A DNA stretch of 5,689 bases from Desulfovibrionaceae bacterium. Lineage in GTDB: Bacteria; Pseudomonadota; Gammaproteobacteria; Burkholderiales; Burkholderiaceae_C. The stretch spans positions 1 through 5,689 of the forward strand of contig WRJY01000173.1 of assembly GCA_009778355.1 (NCBI GenBank), written 5' to 3'. The notes beneath the pieces were generated by a model, which was not told the origin of the DNA, ran no database searches, and saw nothing but the letters and a program-made list of their open reading frames with translations. Position numbers and translations under genes: made by a program. Of the stretch, positions 5,005 to 5,689 are shown piece by piece (the first letter of the stretch is position 1; the number at the start of each line of letters is the position of its first letter).

Positions 5005-5538
5005 ATGAAAGCAGTTATTCATGCACAAAAGGCCGACATCACATCATTGGCGGTAGATGCCATTGTGAATGCCGCCAATTCATCGCTTCTTGGCGGCGGC
5101 GGGGTGGATGGCGCAATTCATTGCGCCGCTGGTCCGGATTTGTTGCATGAGTGCCGGCTTCTGGGGGGCTGCAAAACCGGTCAAGCCAAGCTTACCAAAG
5201 GTTATCTACTGCCAGCCAGATACGTCATTCACACCGTGGGTCCGGTTTGGCGTGGGGGCAAGAGTGGAGAGCCCGAATTGCTGGCATCTTGCTATCAGCG
5301 TGCAATAGAGCTGGCGGTTGCAAATGGCATTGAAACACTTGCGTTTCCAAGCATCAGCACAGGCATCTATAGCTACCCCATTGCCCTCGCGGCCAAAGTA
5401 GCCGTCACCACGGTTCGATCTTCGTTGCAGTCGATTGAAAGCATCAGGGAAATCATTTTCTGCTGCTTTTCATCGGACGATCTACAGGTCTATGAGGGAG
5501 TGCTTGATGAAACAATCCAGGCCCCGCAGGATGGGTAA
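5005..5538 (+). CDS. Macrodomain protein, YmdB-type (O-acetyl-ADP-ribose deacetylase / ADP-ribosyl hydrolase family)
   Basis: 177 residues, the same length I recall for E. coli YmdB. Family members bind ADP-ribose and remove acetyl or ADP-ribosyl groups; YmdB is also reported to modulate RNase III. Seen here are ADIT (10-13), DAIVNAANSSLLGGGGVDGA followed by IHCAAG (18-43), HTVGPVWRGG (76-85) and FPSISTGIYSYP (114-125). N25 and D35 match the residues considered catalytic in YmdB. Two glycines usually conserved are replaced: the GDIT glycine by alanine 10, and the glycine of the TG[IV]YGYP loop by serine 123. A TTG start at 4993 would add four residues; ATG 5005 is preferred by homology, with a weak Shine-Dalgarno. 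Codon use is more A/T-rich than in the genes to its left, which suggests separate origin. No operon partner is visible. Confidence 0.9.
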   Translation: MKAVIHAQKADITSLAVDAIVNAANSSLLGGGGVDGAIHCAAGPDLLHECRLLGGCKTGQAKLTKGYLLPARYVIHTVGPVWRGGKSGEPELLASCYQRAIELAVANGIETLAFPSISTGIYSYPIALAAKVAVTTVRSSLQSIESIREIIFCCFSSDDLQVYEGVLDETIQAPQDG

Positions 5539-5609
5539 AACGCAGCGAAATCCATCGCCCAAGACGTTGCGCTTGGAGAATTGATGGGTTTCGCTACGCT
5601 CTACCCATC
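5530..5609. repeat. Double-hairpin intergenic repeat (GATGGGT...ACCCATC family)
   Basis: Two 27-base units, 5530-5556 and 5583-5609, are imperfect inverted copies of each other (four mismatches). Each is also an imperfect palindrome: GATGGGT/CCATC in the first and GATGGGT/ACCCATC in the second. Between them is a small CCAAG/CTTGG stem (5559-5563 and 5572-5576). The first unit covers the last two sense codons and the stop of the macrodomain gene. Read on the minus strand, the second unit encodes the WVERSETH peptide that I recall as a frequent spurious translation of dispersed repeats. It could act as a bidirectional transcript end. Confidence 0.7.
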
Positions 5610-5689
5610 TATATGAGCGCCTCCCTTTGTGCAAGCACTTGTCTGTTCTGACTGACGGGATAGATTGCAGCTCTATATCCGGCCTTGGT
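5609..5689 (-). CDS. Possible C-terminal end of a convergent gene (runs off right edge)
   Basis: From the right edge, a minus-strand frame reads TKAGYRAAIYPVSQNRQVLA and then QREALI before a TAG at 5611-5609. I recognise no family in these 26 residues. The frame stops exactly where the double-hairpin repeat begins, as expected if the repeat lies between two convergent genes. A frame this short can occur by chance, so this is only a suggestion. Confidence 0.22.
   Translation of the reverse strand, partial: TKAGYRAAIYPVSQNRQVLAQREALI

Overview
The window reads as a GC-rich proteobacterial chromosome segment, probably a betaproteobacterium of the Burkholderiales. This is an inference from the G/C-ending codons, the 'AANF' type of ModA and several dispersed intergenic repeats of a kind I associate with that group. 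No rRNA or other taxonomic marker is present. Its core is a molybdate-uptake locus. It is followed by a meso-diaminopimelate dehydrogenase gene, and then by a less GC-rich stretch with a macrodomain gene.

Left arm (1-702, minus strand): an antitoxin-toxin pair of the ParD/ParE type is followed by the start of modE, the molybdate-responsive regulator, which runs off the left edge. Both junctions are 4-base ATGA overlaps, so the three genes look translationally coupled. A sigma-70-like promoter with a 10-bp-spaced direct repeat lies just upstream of the antitoxin.

Divergent intergenic region (703-1037): no gene is seen. It holds one copy of a 33-bp repeat, a long inverted repeat with a nested hairpin, a REP-like CCCTCTCCC/GGGAGAGGG hairpin, and finally a near-perfect palindrome matching the ModE operator pattern over the modA start region.

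Molybdate transporter (1038-3753, plus strand): modA (periplasmic binding protein), modB (permease) and modC (ATPase). A 146-bp gap with a strong REP-like inverted repeat separates modA from modB; modB and modC overlap by ATGA. ModE made from the divergent operon would sense molybdate and repress this operon through the palindrome. A second exact copy of the 33-bp repeat starts on the modC stop codon, so the two copies bracket the transporter.

Right arm (3754-5689): a Symbiobacterium-like (type II) ddh gene, a YmdB-type macrodomain gene with mixed codon use, and a double-hairpin repeat that overlaps the macrodomain stop codon. The last 81 bases may be the C-terminal end of a convergent gene.

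I do not see a wholly new system. The most unusual points are the toxin-antitoxin pair coupled to modE and the repeat pair bracketing modABC.
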